Assembly (NCBI GenBank): GCA_016840095.1
Contig: JAEOSZ010000131.1
Span: 1 to 50,463, forward strand
Reading direction: 5' to 3'
Source of the DNA: Candidatus Heimdallarchaeota archaeon
GTDB lineage: Archaea; Asgardarchaeota; Heimdallarchaeia; Heimdallarchaeales; Heimdallarchaeaceae
DNA: 50,463 bases
The translations under genes and the position numbers were made by a program. Below the pieces are notes generated by a model that was not told the DNA's origin, ran no database searches, and saw only the letters and a list, made by a program, of their open reading frames with translations. This document shows positions 24,288 to 32,841 of this stretch, piece after piece. Position 1 is the stretch's first letter; every line of letters begins with the position of its first letter.

Positions 24288-24557
24288 ATGACAGCAATCA
24301 TCAAGAAAGAAAATCTGAAAACTGAATTGATTAGAGAATACAACCTACTGAAAAACTTCATTGATATCGAATCCAATGAAGGAACTATAGATTCAGTCAT
24401 AGCACAGATTGTAGAGAATATCCACAGATCAGAGAACAATTCTAACTATCATAACAGTAAGAAAATTCACAACAAACTCCAGCTTAAGAAAAAACTAGTA
24501 GAAGAGAAGAATCAAGCTTTGGGTAAGATTGTTTTACACAAGGGATCTTTCTTCTAA
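24288..24557 (+). CDS. Small charged helical protein (89 aa), hypothetical
   Basis: 89 residues, rich in Lys, Glu, Asn and Ile and predicted to be helical (for example 'LKTELIREYNLLKNFIDIE' and 'KLQLKKKLVEEKNQALGK'). No family is recognised. A well-placed TATA-like box without a ribosome site indicates leaderless expression. It stands alone between two minus-strand genes. The helical, charged make-up would fit a small partner or DNA-associated protein, but nothing specific supports a role. Confidence 0.6.
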   Translation: MTAIIKKENLKTELIREYNLLKNFIDIESNEGTIDSVIAQIVENIHRSENNSNYHNSKKIHNKLQLKKKLVEEKNQALGKIVLHKGSFF

Positions 24558-24603
24558 TTCTTCTTTTATAGAACTCCTGAAGCATTTATGAAGGATTCAA
24601 TCA

Positions 24604-25926
24604 TTATTCTATTTCTATAACAATACCTAGACTTGCAAGGCTTTCCACAAATGCTTCTGCTAATACTGGTTCTTTGTTTAATCTATTGAATGAGAGTATT
24701 AACTTATCTTCAAAACTCACAGCACCAATTTTTGCTTTATGGACTGGACCATGACCTAAAACAAAATTATAGGAATCTATGTAGTTGGATATTTGAGGTG
24801 GCACAGTTATCCTACCAAGGTTTGAGAAAGTTCCACTATAGTATGGAGTCATTACAAAATAGTATCCTTTTCTTGCAAAGAATCTCTTAATTGCAAAAGG
24901 AGTGATATTCATAACTAATCTATCTAAGTTTCTTCTGTTCTTTGCAATCATCTTGTTGAAAGTATCTGGATTAATATTGTCCTTTAAAAATCCATCAATC
25001 ATCATAGCTAATTCTCGTAAAGTAAGTTGTTCAACTCTAGGATTATAACCAGGTATCAAAAAAAGTGAAAAATTTCTCATTGTTGTTGAGTCAAATATTC
25101 TTCGTAAATTTACAGGAATTCTTAAACGGATTGGTTTTAGTTTCTTTCTCTTATTGTTGATTATATCCTCTTGTATCTTCGCTAAAGAATCCATATAGAG
25201 AGCTGCTAGAAGTGATGTTACAGTAACATTGAATTCTTTGCTTATTTCTTTAATCTGACTTACTGAAATTGTAATTGTAGAGATGAATTGATGACCAGTC
25301 AGAACAACTTCATTTGGAAGGACAAAACTTTTTTCTCCTAATTTTGGAGGTTTTTCTTTAATGTCTTTGTTAAATTGAAAATCAAACGAATCTTCGAATT
25401 CATGTATGTTTGGATCATCAGCAGTGTTAAGTACATTAGCCCAATCTTTAACTGAAATCCCTTTGAGTTTGAAGTATTCTGCTAATAAAGTATTGAGAAA
25501 AACTAAACTTCCATGACCATCTGTCAAAATATGGTGAAATTCAACTGCTATTCGATTCTGTTTTACTAATATTCTGAAAAGGAGCTTTCTTCTTCCAAAA
25601 AACAATCTTTGATTAGTGTTGTCATCATCAATTTCAATTTGTGGAATAGTAAGATTGGTAATCCACTTTCCCCAGAAGAATCCTTTCTTTACGCTTACTC
25701 TGAAGTAAGGAAATCGAGGAAGTGTCTTTGACAGAGCATTCTGCAAGATTTGTTTATTTACTTCTTCTCTTAAGCTACATGATAATCGAAAAACACAAGG
25801 GACTTCTTTGTTAGCTAGCATACTCCAAGCTAAACCTACATCATCAATATCATACTTCTTCTTACTAGCGGTAATTCCAAGAGTTATGCTTGCATTAGAT
25901 TTCTCCTTCATTAAAATATCAGTCAT
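24604..25926 (-). CDS. Condensation/alcohol-acetyltransferase-like acyltransferase (HHxxxDG)
   Basis: 440 residues. The catalytic motif His131-His132-Ile-Leu-Thr-Asp136-Gly is that of the CoA-dependent acyltransferase/condensation-domain superfamily. The C-terminal 'TFSNLGRI' stretch is typical of the alcohol acetyltransferase (AATase)-like branch in place of the NRPS 'DFGWG' motif. It probably esterifies an alcohol, sugar or lipid hydroxyl using an acyl-CoA. There is no adjacent NRPS or PKS gene, so membrane-lipid or glycolipid tailoring is more likely (inference). Confidence 0.78.
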   Translation of the reverse strand: MTDILMKEKSNASITLGITASKKKYDIDDVGLAWSMLANKEVPCVFRLSCSLREEVNKQILQNALSKTLPRFPYFRVSVKKGFFWGKWITNLTIPQIEIDDDNTNQRLFFGRRKLLFRILVKQNRIAVEFHHILTDGHGSLVFLNTLLAEYFKLKGISVKDWANVLNTADDPNIHEFEDSFDFQFNKDIKEKPPKLGEKSFVLPNEVVLTGHQFISTITISVSQIKEISKEFNVTVTSLLAALYMDSLAKIQEDIINNKRKKLKPIRLRIPVNLRRIFDSTTMRNFSLFLIPGYNPRVEQLTLRELAMMIDGFLKDNINPDTFNKMIAKNRRNLDRLVMNITPFAIKRFFARKGYYFVMTPYYSGTFSNLGRITVPPQISNYIDSYNFVLGHGPVHKAKIGAVSFEDKLILSFNRLNKEPVLAEAFVESLASLGIVIEIE

Positions 25927-26009
25927 AAACCTCTTAAATCCTAGCTAATAATGAAGGAAGTCTTTTTTATAATATTACATGCAACAGAAAAAAAAGATTA
26001 GTGGGGGAG

Positions 26010-27122
26010 TTATCCCACAACTCTGTCTAAATCATTATAGTCATTGACTGTATCAACAGCTATCATAAGAAAAGATGCAGCTGCTACGATAAATTTAGCT
26101 ACAGTAATAGCTCCATCAGTAGCTACGTCTGCGGCAAGTTCTAAACATAGTGCAAACAGTGCCATAAATAATGCTATACCAACTATTGCTTTTTCCCAAG
26201 CAGCTGCTGCATTGAAACATGCATGTAGAATCTCTAGTGAATCAACAAACCAACCGAAGATATCAATAATAGCTGAGTCAAATTCACTCCAACCATTAGC
26301 AAAGTAAACTAACGCCATCAATACTCCTAGGAAAGGTTGTGCAACAAGCTGTAAAGCCATTGTTTGAACAAACGGTAAGTTTGAAGGAATATACAAATCA
26401 ACAGCAGTCAATAAAACTAATAATATTAGTGATCCAAGATGATAACTTAATTCTGCCCAACTTAAACGATAAATTGCATAATCTAATAATGGGTCAGTTG
26501 TGCTTGATCCTCCTCCACCTCCAGCTCCTGGATCTAAAAGAATAACTAGAGGTTCAAGCACAGAATCACCATTTCTTATTTTAGATATTCTAGACGTTAT
26601 TTGTGGCATTATTGCTGAATTTTGTGTAAGTACATAAGAAATTACAAGACTACCAAAGATAGCATCTATTTCACCTTCAAAAGTTAATACTTGTTCAGAA
26701 TCTAGATCAGTTTGCTTTATTAATTCATTTGAGTAGCATGAAAGTACAATATCTTTGTTCAAAGTTCCTTTAACAGGATCTTCTAGTGTGTTCCATTGGG
26801 CAATCTCACCATCAATTAGTACTCCTTGTTTATCACCATGAGAAACCCATATTGATACACCAAGGAATCGCCAATATTTCAGGTTGTATTCAGCTGAATC
26901 AAAATCCACAACTACAGCATTTGGAATATTTTGTTTCAGAGTACTTATTGCTTCTAGAACAGATGGAGAATCATCTAATTTGACAATCATCTGATTTGGA
27001 ATGGGTGAAGTTAAAGCTTGTACAAAAGGCATACTTGAAGCCAAAAAAATTAAACAAGCTAAGCCTAAAACAGATTTAAATTTCTTCTTAGAAATTATAT
27101 TTGATTTTATGTTGTTTTTCAT
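26010..27122 (-). CDS. Exported membrane protein with Gly-rich linker and C-terminal TM bundle
   Basis: 370 residues from ATG at 27120-27122; GAGGTGG lies just upstream, so a GTG at 27134 is less likely. A basic N-terminus and hydrophobic segment (about 17-36) form a signal peptide. An external domain (about 37-195) follows, including 'NLKYWRFLGVSIWVSHGDKQG'. A linker 'LLDPGAGGGGGSSTTDPLL' (about 196-216) leads to about four TM helices (230-360). No family is recognised. The linker echoes 'FLDPGGPGGGGDPLE' in the divergent gene at 27541, and both start with MK after GTGAAAAAA, so they may be a functional pair. A hairpin overlaps the ribosome site (27135-27152). Confidence 0.65.
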   Translation of the reverse strand: MKNNIKSNIISKKKFKSVLGLACLIFLASSMPFVQALTSPIPNQMIVKLDDSPSVLEAISTLKQNIPNAVVVDFDSAEYNLKYWRFLGVSIWVSHGDKQGVLIDGEIAQWNTLEDPVKGTLNKDIVLSCYSNELIKQTDLDSEQVLTFEGEIDAIFGSLVISYVLTQNSAIMPQITSRISKIRNGDSVLEPLVILLDPGAGGGGGSSTTDPLLDYAIYRLSWAELSYHLGSLILLVLLTAVDLYIPSNLPFVQTMALQLVAQPFLGVLMALVYFANGWSEFDSAIIDIFGWFVDSLEILHACFNAAAAWEKAIVGIALFMALFALCLELAADVATDGAITVAKFIVAAASFLMIAVDTVNDYNDLDRVVG

Positions 27123-27134
27123 TTTTTTCACCAC

Positions 27135-27152
27135 CTCACATATTAGTGTGAG
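27135..27152 (-). promoter_or_regulatory. Leader hairpin or operator just upstream of the 27122 start
   Basis: CTCACA (27135-27140) and TGTGAG (27147-27152) are a perfect inverted repeat with a six-base spacer. On the minus-strand mRNA the 3' arm TGTGAG merges with the ribosome site GAGGTGG. It may act as an RNA hairpin hiding the site or as a DNA operator. Confidence 0.35.
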
Positions 27153-27528
27153 TCAATTGTAAAATCATTTTGAAAATAGATAAACTAAATTAACAGTATT
27201 TAAAGAAGTTACAAGACCTGCTAGATTAAATAAACTTGGGAATAATCCTATAAAATACTAAATCTTGAGGTTTTTTTTAGAAATTTGTTTATATATGATA
27301 TATAAAGACGTTACAAATGAATTAAGAGATCTATACTTAGTTGCTTTTTGATTGGTTTCGTAGAATTCTTTGATTTACTCGTTACTTCTTTTTATATTCG
27401 AAATCTGCTTCTTATATTCTCTTGAGATTGATATCTGACTAACAACTTTCAAGGAATTTCTTGTGTATAATACAAGCTATTTCAAGAAGTGAAGTTACAC
27501 CCAAATCAAAATTTGGATGTTAAAATAA
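27153..27528. other. Divergent intergenic region between two exported-protein genes
   Basis: This stretch has no credible ORF; the longest useful frame from an ATG is 18 codons (27295). It holds a palindromic TATA-rich block (27288-27306), a TATA-like TGTATAATA at 27464-27472 that suits the 27541 gene with a leader of roughly 45 bases, and a leader hairpin CCAAAT-N4-ATTTGG (27501-27516). The palindromic TATA is about 230 bp upstream of that gene, so it may drive a small RNA or a long leader. Confidence 0.5.
27288..27306. promoter_or_regulatory. Palindromic TATA block
   Basis: TTTATATAT-G-ATATATAAA is a perfect 19-bp palindrome. Each arm is a good TATA box, so it could start transcription in both directions. 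No gene begins within 150 bp on either side. Confidence 0.35.
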
Positions 27529-27540
27529 ATGGTGAAAAAA

Positions 27541-28710
27541 ATGAAAAGTAAAACAAAAATGTTTGCAGTCTCTGGAGTACTCTTTTTAGCTATTGTTTTA
27601 GCAAGTTCTGCAGGTTTTGCTAATATATTCTTAGATCCAGGTGGTCCAGGTGGAGGTGGTGATCCTCTTGAATATTACACTGGAGTTGTTAAGGATCAGT
27701 TTAACAGAGCAGTTGACAATGCTTTAGTTCAACTTCTAGAAGATGGTGTTGTTGTTGATTCTGATAGAACTGATTCAGTAGGATACTATATGATAAATTA
27801 TCAAACTAGTATTTTTAAGACATATAAACTGAGAGTTTCAAAAACAGGTTATGACACTAAAACTGTTTTTGTATTTCCTGTAACTACAACCAAAAATATC
27901 TCTATAATGTATAGAATCTGTACTGATATTAGAGGTCACGTATATTACAATGATAATGGAGAATTATTTGCTTTAGAAGATGCTTTTGTACTCTTGTATG
28001 ACGAGAATTGCTATGAACTTATTGGAAATGACACTACAAATATGATGGGTTCTTACAGCTTCTACTTACTTAACTATTATGACGTTACTTATAGAATCGA
28101 TGTTCAATGTGAAGGATATACAATAAGATCAGAGTATATCTATATTGGAGATACCAGTGACACAATTATCCGTGATCTAGTAACAGAGATTGATGCTCCT
28201 GTTTTTTCAGGTTATTATCAAGGTAGAATGGACTTCGATCCTAATATCTATACATCTTACCTTGATGTTGGGTTCACTTTCCATGTATATAAATCTCAGA
28301 AAGTAGAATTTAGCACATCATATTGTTACTTTGATCCTCAGGAAAATATGCGTTTTTGGGCTTTATCTTTATCAGTTAAGCCATCAGATGCTGCATACTT
28401 CTTTACTTATTACGTGATGCCAACTGAAGAACAAGAAGCAGACGATAAATGGATTTGCTCAGGAATAGCATCTCTATATGGAGCTTTTGATGATCATGCA
28501 TGGTACGATGGATGTGCTTGTTTGATAATTGGTGGAGCTTTAGAATTTACATATGGTATATCCAGATGGTATGGCAAATTTGAGCTTGCAGTACACTGTG
28601 ATGATGATGCACTTACTGGTAGTTCAGAGGTTATCTTTACTAACAATTTAGTCAGTCTAATTGATATTCCTTTTCCACCACCAGATCATCCAGATACAGG
28701 TGGTATGTAA
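27541..28710 (+). CDS. Secreted surface protein with two carboxypeptidase-regulatory-like (beta-sandwich) domains
   Basis: 389 residues from ATG at 27541, which has GGTGA six bases upstream; an ATG at 27529 has no ribosome site. A signal peptide (about residues 1-27) ends near 'SSAGFANIFLDPGGPGGGGD'. Two CarboxypepD_reg/CNA-B-like modules follow: 'GVVKDQFNRAVDNALVQLLEDG...GYYMINY' (about 45-125) and 'GHVYYNDNG...GSYSFYLLNYYDVTYRIDVQCEGY' (about 130-215). A C-terminal domain with several Cys follows ('DKWICSG', 'DGCACLI', 'HCDDD'), which could form disulfides outside the cell. There is no C-terminal anchor. It is probably an S-layer-associated or adhesion protein. Confidence 0.7.
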   Translation: MKSKTKMFAVSGVLFLAIVLASSAGFANIFLDPGGPGGGGDPLEYYTGVVKDQFNRAVDNALVQLLEDGVVVDSDRTDSVGYYMINYQTSIFKTYKLRVSKTGYDTKTVFVFPVTTTKNISIMYRICTDIRGHVYYNDNGELFALEDAFVLLYDENCYELIGNDTTNMMGSYSFYLLNYYDVTYRIDVQCEGYTIRSEYIYIGDTSDTIIRDLVTEIDAPVFSGYYQGRMDFDPNIYTSYLDVGFTFHVYKSQKVEFSTSYCYFDPQENMRFWALSLSVKPSDAAYFFTYYVMPTEEQEADDKWICSGIASLYGAFDDHAWYDGCACLIIGGALEFTYGISRWYGKFELAVHCDDDALTGSSEVIFTNNLVSLIDIPFPPPDHPDTGGM

Positions 28711-28729
28711 TAGAGGTTTTTGATAAAAC

Positions 28730-28749
28730 TTCTTTCTTCTTTTTTTCTT
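28730..28749 (+). terminator. T-rich termination stretch
   Basis: About 20 bases of nearly pure pyrimidine with a seven-T run follow the stop of the surface protein by some 20 bp, the usual form of an intrinsic archaeal terminator. No stable stem is seen. Confidence 0.4.
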
Positions 28750-28825
28750 ACTGAAATTTTAGAATATTACAAACAGATTATAAAACTTGATAACTATTAT
28801 AAGTGTCTCAACAAAAATGCTTGCC

Positions 28826-29719
28826 ATGACAGACTATACAATCAAACCTTATAATGAGTCATATATTGAAAAACAAGTTGAAATTGGAACCCATTTTGCA
28901 AACAAATGGATAGCTTATGGTCAGTCTTCAGTTGAACAGGTAAAAGAAAGATATGCAAGAGATGATTTTGATCCAGATACAAGATTATATTGCTTCAGAG
29001 GAGAGGAGATGGTTGGTTATATTGGAGCTAATGTAGTTGAAGTTGAAGAAGAAAAAGTCAAAAGAGCTCAATCTCGCTTAGCATTTGTTCTTCCTGGGCA
29101 TGAAGGAGCTTTTGATTTGCTTTTCGATCAATTACAAAGTGTTTTGAAAGATAAAGGTGTTGATGAGATTGAAACCCCTCAAACTGAACTAAATGACAAT
29201 TATTATGAACTTGCGGAGAAATTAGGCTTTTCTAAAACAAGAACAGTTACTGATATATTCTTCTGTGATACATCTAAAATTCAACCTTTCGAAAGCGATT
29301 ACACTTTAGTAGATTACAATCACGAAACTGATGCTGAACAAGTAGCAAAGCAGCTTGGTGAAACCTATCCTAATCTTGCTGGAGACAATTTAACTAATTA
29401 TGTTAATAGAATAGCTGAAAATGAAAATCTTCTAGGTTACAAAGTTATCAAAGAAGGTGATGAGATTTTAGCTTATGGAGCTGCTACTGCAACACAGAAT
29501 GAAGGCTATGCTCAAATTTCCTTACTAATAGGTAAGAATTCTGAGCTGAAAAAACCTATAATTGCTGGGTTAGTGTCAAAAATCAAGGAAGATGGTTTTA
29601 AGCAAGTAGTAGTATATCTTAATCCACAAACTCCAGTAGAGAAAGAGGAAATGGAAGATTTCAAAGCTGTAGGTTTTGAGAAAACTGCCTCTTATGATAT
29701 TCTAACAAAGAAATTATAG
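28826..29719 (+). CDS. Tandem GNAT-fold acetyltransferase
   Basis: About 297 residues from ATG at 28826 (MTDYTIKPYN); ATG at 28817 or TTG at 28787 are possible. A TATA-like TTATAAAAC near 28778-28786 favours one of the ATGs. The N-terminal GNAT half (about 1-150) has 'FRGEEMVGYIGANVVEVEEEK' and 'YELAEKLGFSKTRTVTDIFF'. The C-terminal half repeats the pattern ('IKEGDEILAYGAATATQNEGY', 'DFKAVGFEKTASYDIL'). The acetyl-CoA loop is poorly preserved in both halves, so activity is uncertain. The target is unknown. Confidence 0.72.
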   Translation: MTDYTIKPYNESYIEKQVEIGTHFANKWIAYGQSSVEQVKERYARDDFDPDTRLYCFRGEEMVGYIGANVVEVEEEKVKRAQSRLAFVLPGHEGAFDLLFDQLQSVLKDKGVDEIETPQTELNDNYYELAEKLGFSKTRTVTDIFFCDTSKIQPFESDYTLVDYNHETDAEQVAKQLGETYPNLAGDNLTNYVNRIAENENLLGYKVIKEGDEILAYGAATATQNEGYAQISLLIGKNSELKKPIIAGLVSKIKEDGFKQVVVYLNPQTPVEKEEMEDFKAVGFEKTASYDILTKKL

Positions 29720-30211
29720 TTTGTTTTTTACTATTTTCTCTTTTTCACTTTTTATTGCTATTCTCCATAAAAGTATAATTGTTATACATAGTACGCCAGA
29801 AACTAGAGCTATGAATCCCCAACCTATAACTGCTAATCCTGAATACCAAACAGTAGCACCTATAATAGTTACTACTATCATTGAAATAGATATCAATCCA
29901 GTTGGAATAATGAAATAGAGATATTTAATCGTTTTACTTAGTTTGCTAGTTATAATCCAAATGCTCAATGTAATATAACAAATGATACCTACTATTATTG
30001 CTATGTTACTCCAGAAATAGATAGGAGCTGTTGTCCAAATTGTTTCAAGCAGTATTATAAATACAATTGAAAGCAACAGCAAGAGACCTGAAGGAATTAG
30101 AATAAATGCAAATTTTACCTTCTTTTCAAGAGATTTGATGAAATTGAAATCTTCTACTAATGTATCAAAGCATTTTCTTAAGAAACCCCTCTGACTTATT
30201 TTCTCATTCAT
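29714..30211 (-). CDS. Four-TM membrane protein with internal duplication, hypothetical
   Basis: 165 residues. Two homologous halves each contain a TM pair. 'FILIPSGLLLLLSIVFIIL' plus 'AIIVGIICYITLSIWII' (about 36-93) matches 'YFIIPTGLISISMIVVTII' plus 'GFIALVSGVLCITIILLWRI' (about 98-155). Both halves carry the I-P-[ST]-G-L motif and a Thr-[IV]-Trp after the first helix. No family is recognised. Its 3' end overlaps the convergent GNAT gene by 6 bp. Confidence 0.6.
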   Translation of the reverse strand: MNEKISQRGFLRKCFDTLVEDFNFIKSLEKKVKFAFILIPSGLLLLLSIVFIILLETIWTTAPIYFWSNIAIIVGIICYITLSIWIITSKLSKTIKYLYFIIPTGLISISMIVVTIIGATVWYSGLAVIGWGFIALVSGVLCITIILLWRIAIKSEKEKIVKNKL

Positions 30212-30354
30212 TCAAACACTTCCCAAATACAAAGTACGATTTGATTTAGTTTTAAATATTGTGTCACTTATTCAATTCTCTTTTATTCTTAATTGTTTTT
30301 TTTGCACGATACGACATATTATATTTGTGTAATCAATTATCTTAATAGAATATA

Positions 30355-31464
30355 ATGAAAAGAGTATTTTACTTTGTTTCCATCGCTATTTTATTACTAG
30401 GATCATCAATTGTTTTGATTTTCACAATCCCTTCAACTAACTCTTTGAAAACTATGATTATCACATCAGACGATGATTTAAGAAAATTAAAACTACCAGG
30501 AACTGGTGAAATTTCTGATCCATATATAATTGAAAACAATGAATTTGGTCTAAAAAATACTAATGTTCAAGAGTTTATATCGCTTCTTTCAATCTCCGGA
30601 ACTACTAAACATATCACTATACGTGATAACAGCTTCATTGGGGGATTTATAGGGATTCAAATTGCTTCTGTAAACAAAGGATCAATAATAATCGATAACA
30701 ACTATTTTGAATATGGTGAAATTTGCATAGATGGTTACTGTATTACTTCTTATTATGCTATGAAAGTTTCTCAGTCTTCCAATGTTGTCATTAAAGAAAA
30801 TACTTTCAAAGAGAGTGATTATGTAGGCTACATTTATGGGGTATTCTTTGAAGAAAGCTACAACATCATTATTCGAGATAATCTGATCAGTTCCTTTTAT
30901 GGTATCTATGGTTTGTACTCAAACAGTTTTGTAATTACTAAAAACACATACATAGAAACAGTTGATGTATATTTTGAATACTGTTCCTACTTCAATATAA
31001 CTCAGAATACACACGACTATTTGTTTAGGTTTAAAGTCGTAAATTCTGTGTCTGTTGAAATTGCACAGAATAGAATTATTGGTTATAATATAAGTTTTGG
31101 ATTTTTAATAATAGATAGTTCATATGTAGTTTTAAGAGATAACGTTTTCTTCAAGAATATTGTTGGAATAAGAATGACTGGAAGTTCTTACTCAAAAATT
31201 ATTAGGAATTCATTCAAATTTGGTTTTAGTCGTGCAATAGAATTAGGATATGATACTTATAGTAATTTGATTTTCGATAACCACTTCTTTTATAATAATC
31301 TTGCAGCAAACCCACCATTACAGGCATATGATTCAGGAAACTCAAATACTTGGTATGATTCAGGAAACCACAATGGAAATTTCTGGACAAACTTAGGTTC
31401 AAATTCTTCTTATTCTATAGAAGGCTCTGCTGAATCTTCTGATATTTACCCTGAAACAATTTAG
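30355..31464 (+). CDS. Exported right-handed beta-helix (NosD-like) repeat protein
   Basis: 369 residues. An N-terminal hydrophobic segment (about 5-25) is a signal peptide or anchor. The rest is built of turns such as 'HITIRDNSFIGGFIGIQIA', 'NVVIKENTFKESDY' and 'SKIIRNSFKFGFSRAIEL', with Asn ladders typical of parallel beta-helix proteins. The end, 'NHNGNFWTNLG', is the common C-terminal NosD-type motif. Such proteins bind or process polysaccharide or scaffold surface complexes. A TATA-like box about 30 bp upstream suggests a leaderless mRNA. Confidence 0.75.
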   Translation: MKRVFYFVSIAILLLGSSIVLIFTIPSTNSLKTMIITSDDDLRKLKLPGTGEISDPYIIENNEFGLKNTNVQEFISLLSISGTTKHITIRDNSFIGGFIGIQIASVNKGSIIIDNNYFEYGEICIDGYCITSYYAMKVSQSSNVVIKENTFKESDYVGYIYGVFFEESYNIIIRDNLISSFYGIYGLYSNSFVITKNTYIETVDVYFEYCSYFNITQNTHDYLFRFKVVNSVSVEIAQNRIIGYNISFGFLIIDSSYVVLRDNVFFKNIVGIRMTGSSYSKIIRNSFKFGFSRAIELGYDTYSNLIFDNHFFYNNLAANPPLQAYDSGNSNTWYDSGNHNGNFWTNLGSNSSYSIEGSAESSDIYPETI

Positions 31465-31527
31465 GAAAGAACATAATCCAGAAAAATCACAGCAAAATTT
31501 ATTTCTTAAGAAAGTATATTAGTCTCA

Positions 31528-32832
31528 ATGCTGTCAAAATCAAGATTTTGGTTCTTTATTACAAGTGTTATTCTAATCTCGAGTGTGTTTTTGTCTAATT
31601 CTCAAATCACAATAGTGAGTTCTAATGAAGGTCAAGTAGTCTTCCCCGAGTTAAACAGTATAAATGCTACATCTTCAACAGAATATTTCAATGAAACAAG
31701 TTTTCCACGCTATTCACTTGTAGGTAAACCACTGACAATAATACAATCGCCCCATAAAGGATTTCCGACTATTATTGAAACTGGTGAAACTTTATTTATA
31801 GAAACCCTAGCAGATTCAGACACAACTAACTGGGAGTTTAAATTAGTTTCATCTACTAATAATATAACTGTTGACATTATTGTACCTATATTTGATATCT
31901 CTACCAATCTCTGGCAATTTCAAACTGAACCTGAAGATTATGTCCCCGGATTGTATGACCTTCAAGTAAACTGTAGTGTAGGAGATGATTATCAAACCCA
32001 TTCAGTAAAAATCGTTGACCAGAAAACTTATCCTTTCAATATTCTCCATATCTCTGATGCACATTTTCCCTCATATGATGGTAAAAATACAACTGCAATA
32101 GATTTGGAATATATCGATTATATAAATACACTTGATGTAGATTTTGCAGTCTTTACCGGTGATCTTATCGAAGGGGGTCCTGCAACAGATTTTGTAAATC
32201 CAGAAACCGGATTACCTCTTGCAGCTGAAGTTCAGATAAAACTAGGATTATGGGCTTTTGATTTGATAGATTTACCAATATATTACATAGGAGGAAATCA
32301 TGATCTAGATACCTCTCCATTGCTCCCTGATATTCCATCTGAAGTTTGGGTAGAGTATTTTGGAAAAAACTATATGCAATTTGATTACCTTAACTGGTCT
32401 TTCATTGGATACTCTTGCACTAGAGATGGTTTATCGACAGAAGATTTCAACAAAGTAAATTCTCTTCTTTCTACCGAAAAGGATAAACCTAATGTGTTGT
32501 TTTATCATTCAGACTATCAAAATCATGCTACAAGCTTTAGATCAAACTTCAAAATTGAAATTATGCTTTATGGTCATGAACATCACGAAGAAACATATGT
32601 TACTTCTTCTACTCTCTATCATTGTGAAGCTCCTATGTTTGACAATGAGTCTTCAGTGATAACTATACTGAATAGAACAAGTGCATCACTTGAAGGAATA
32701 GAATATGATTTCAGTTCACTACTACAAACTCCAACAACGAAATCAAGTTTTTCGGTTTTCTTAATATTGACTTTAGCTCCAATGTTACTAACGGCTAAAA
32801 TACTGAAGAAAAGAAAAGCTAAAAGGATATAG
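31528..32832 (+). CDS. Exported, membrane-anchored calcineurin-like metallophosphoesterase
   Basis: 434 residues. A signal peptide (about 7-25), an N-terminal beta-rich domain (about 40-165), then a metallophosphoesterase domain with Asp177-x-His179 ('ISDAHFP'), 'FTGDLIEGG', 'GGNHDLD', 'LFYHSDYQ' and 'LYGHEHHEE', all metal ligands in order. A C-terminal TM helix with a basic tail (KKRKAKRI) anchors it with the catalytic domain outside the cell. It hydrolyses phosphomonoesters or diesters; the substrate is unknown. It lies 63 bp after the beta-helix gene, with a TATA-like AATTTATTTC about 28 bp upstream. Confidence 0.85.
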   Translation: MLSKSRFWFFITSVILISSVFLSNSQITIVSSNEGQVVFPELNSINATSSTEYFNETSFPRYSLVGKPLTIIQSPHKGFPTIIETGETLFIETLADSDTTNWEFKLVSSTNNITVDIIVPIFDISTNLWQFQTEPEDYVPGLYDLQVNCSVGDDYQTHSVKIVDQKTYPFNILHISDAHFPSYDGKNTTAIDLEYIDYINTLDVDFAVFTGDLIEGGPATDFVNPETGLPLAAEVQIKLGLWAFDLIDLPIYYIGGNHDLDTSPLLPDIPSEVWVEYFGKNYMQFDYLNWSFIGYSCTRDGLSTEDFNKVNSLLSTEKDKPNVLFYHSDYQNHATSFRSNFKIEIMLYGHEHHEETYVTSSTLYHCEAPMFDNESSVITILNRTSASLEGIEYDFSSLLQTPTTKSSFSVFLILTLAPMLLTAKILKKRKAKRI

Positions 32833-32841
32833 TTATTTTCA

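Noticed and set aside
27295..27351. An 18-codon frame downstream of the palindromic TATA
   Set aside because: Too short, with no ribosome site; better explained as leader or small-RNA sequence.
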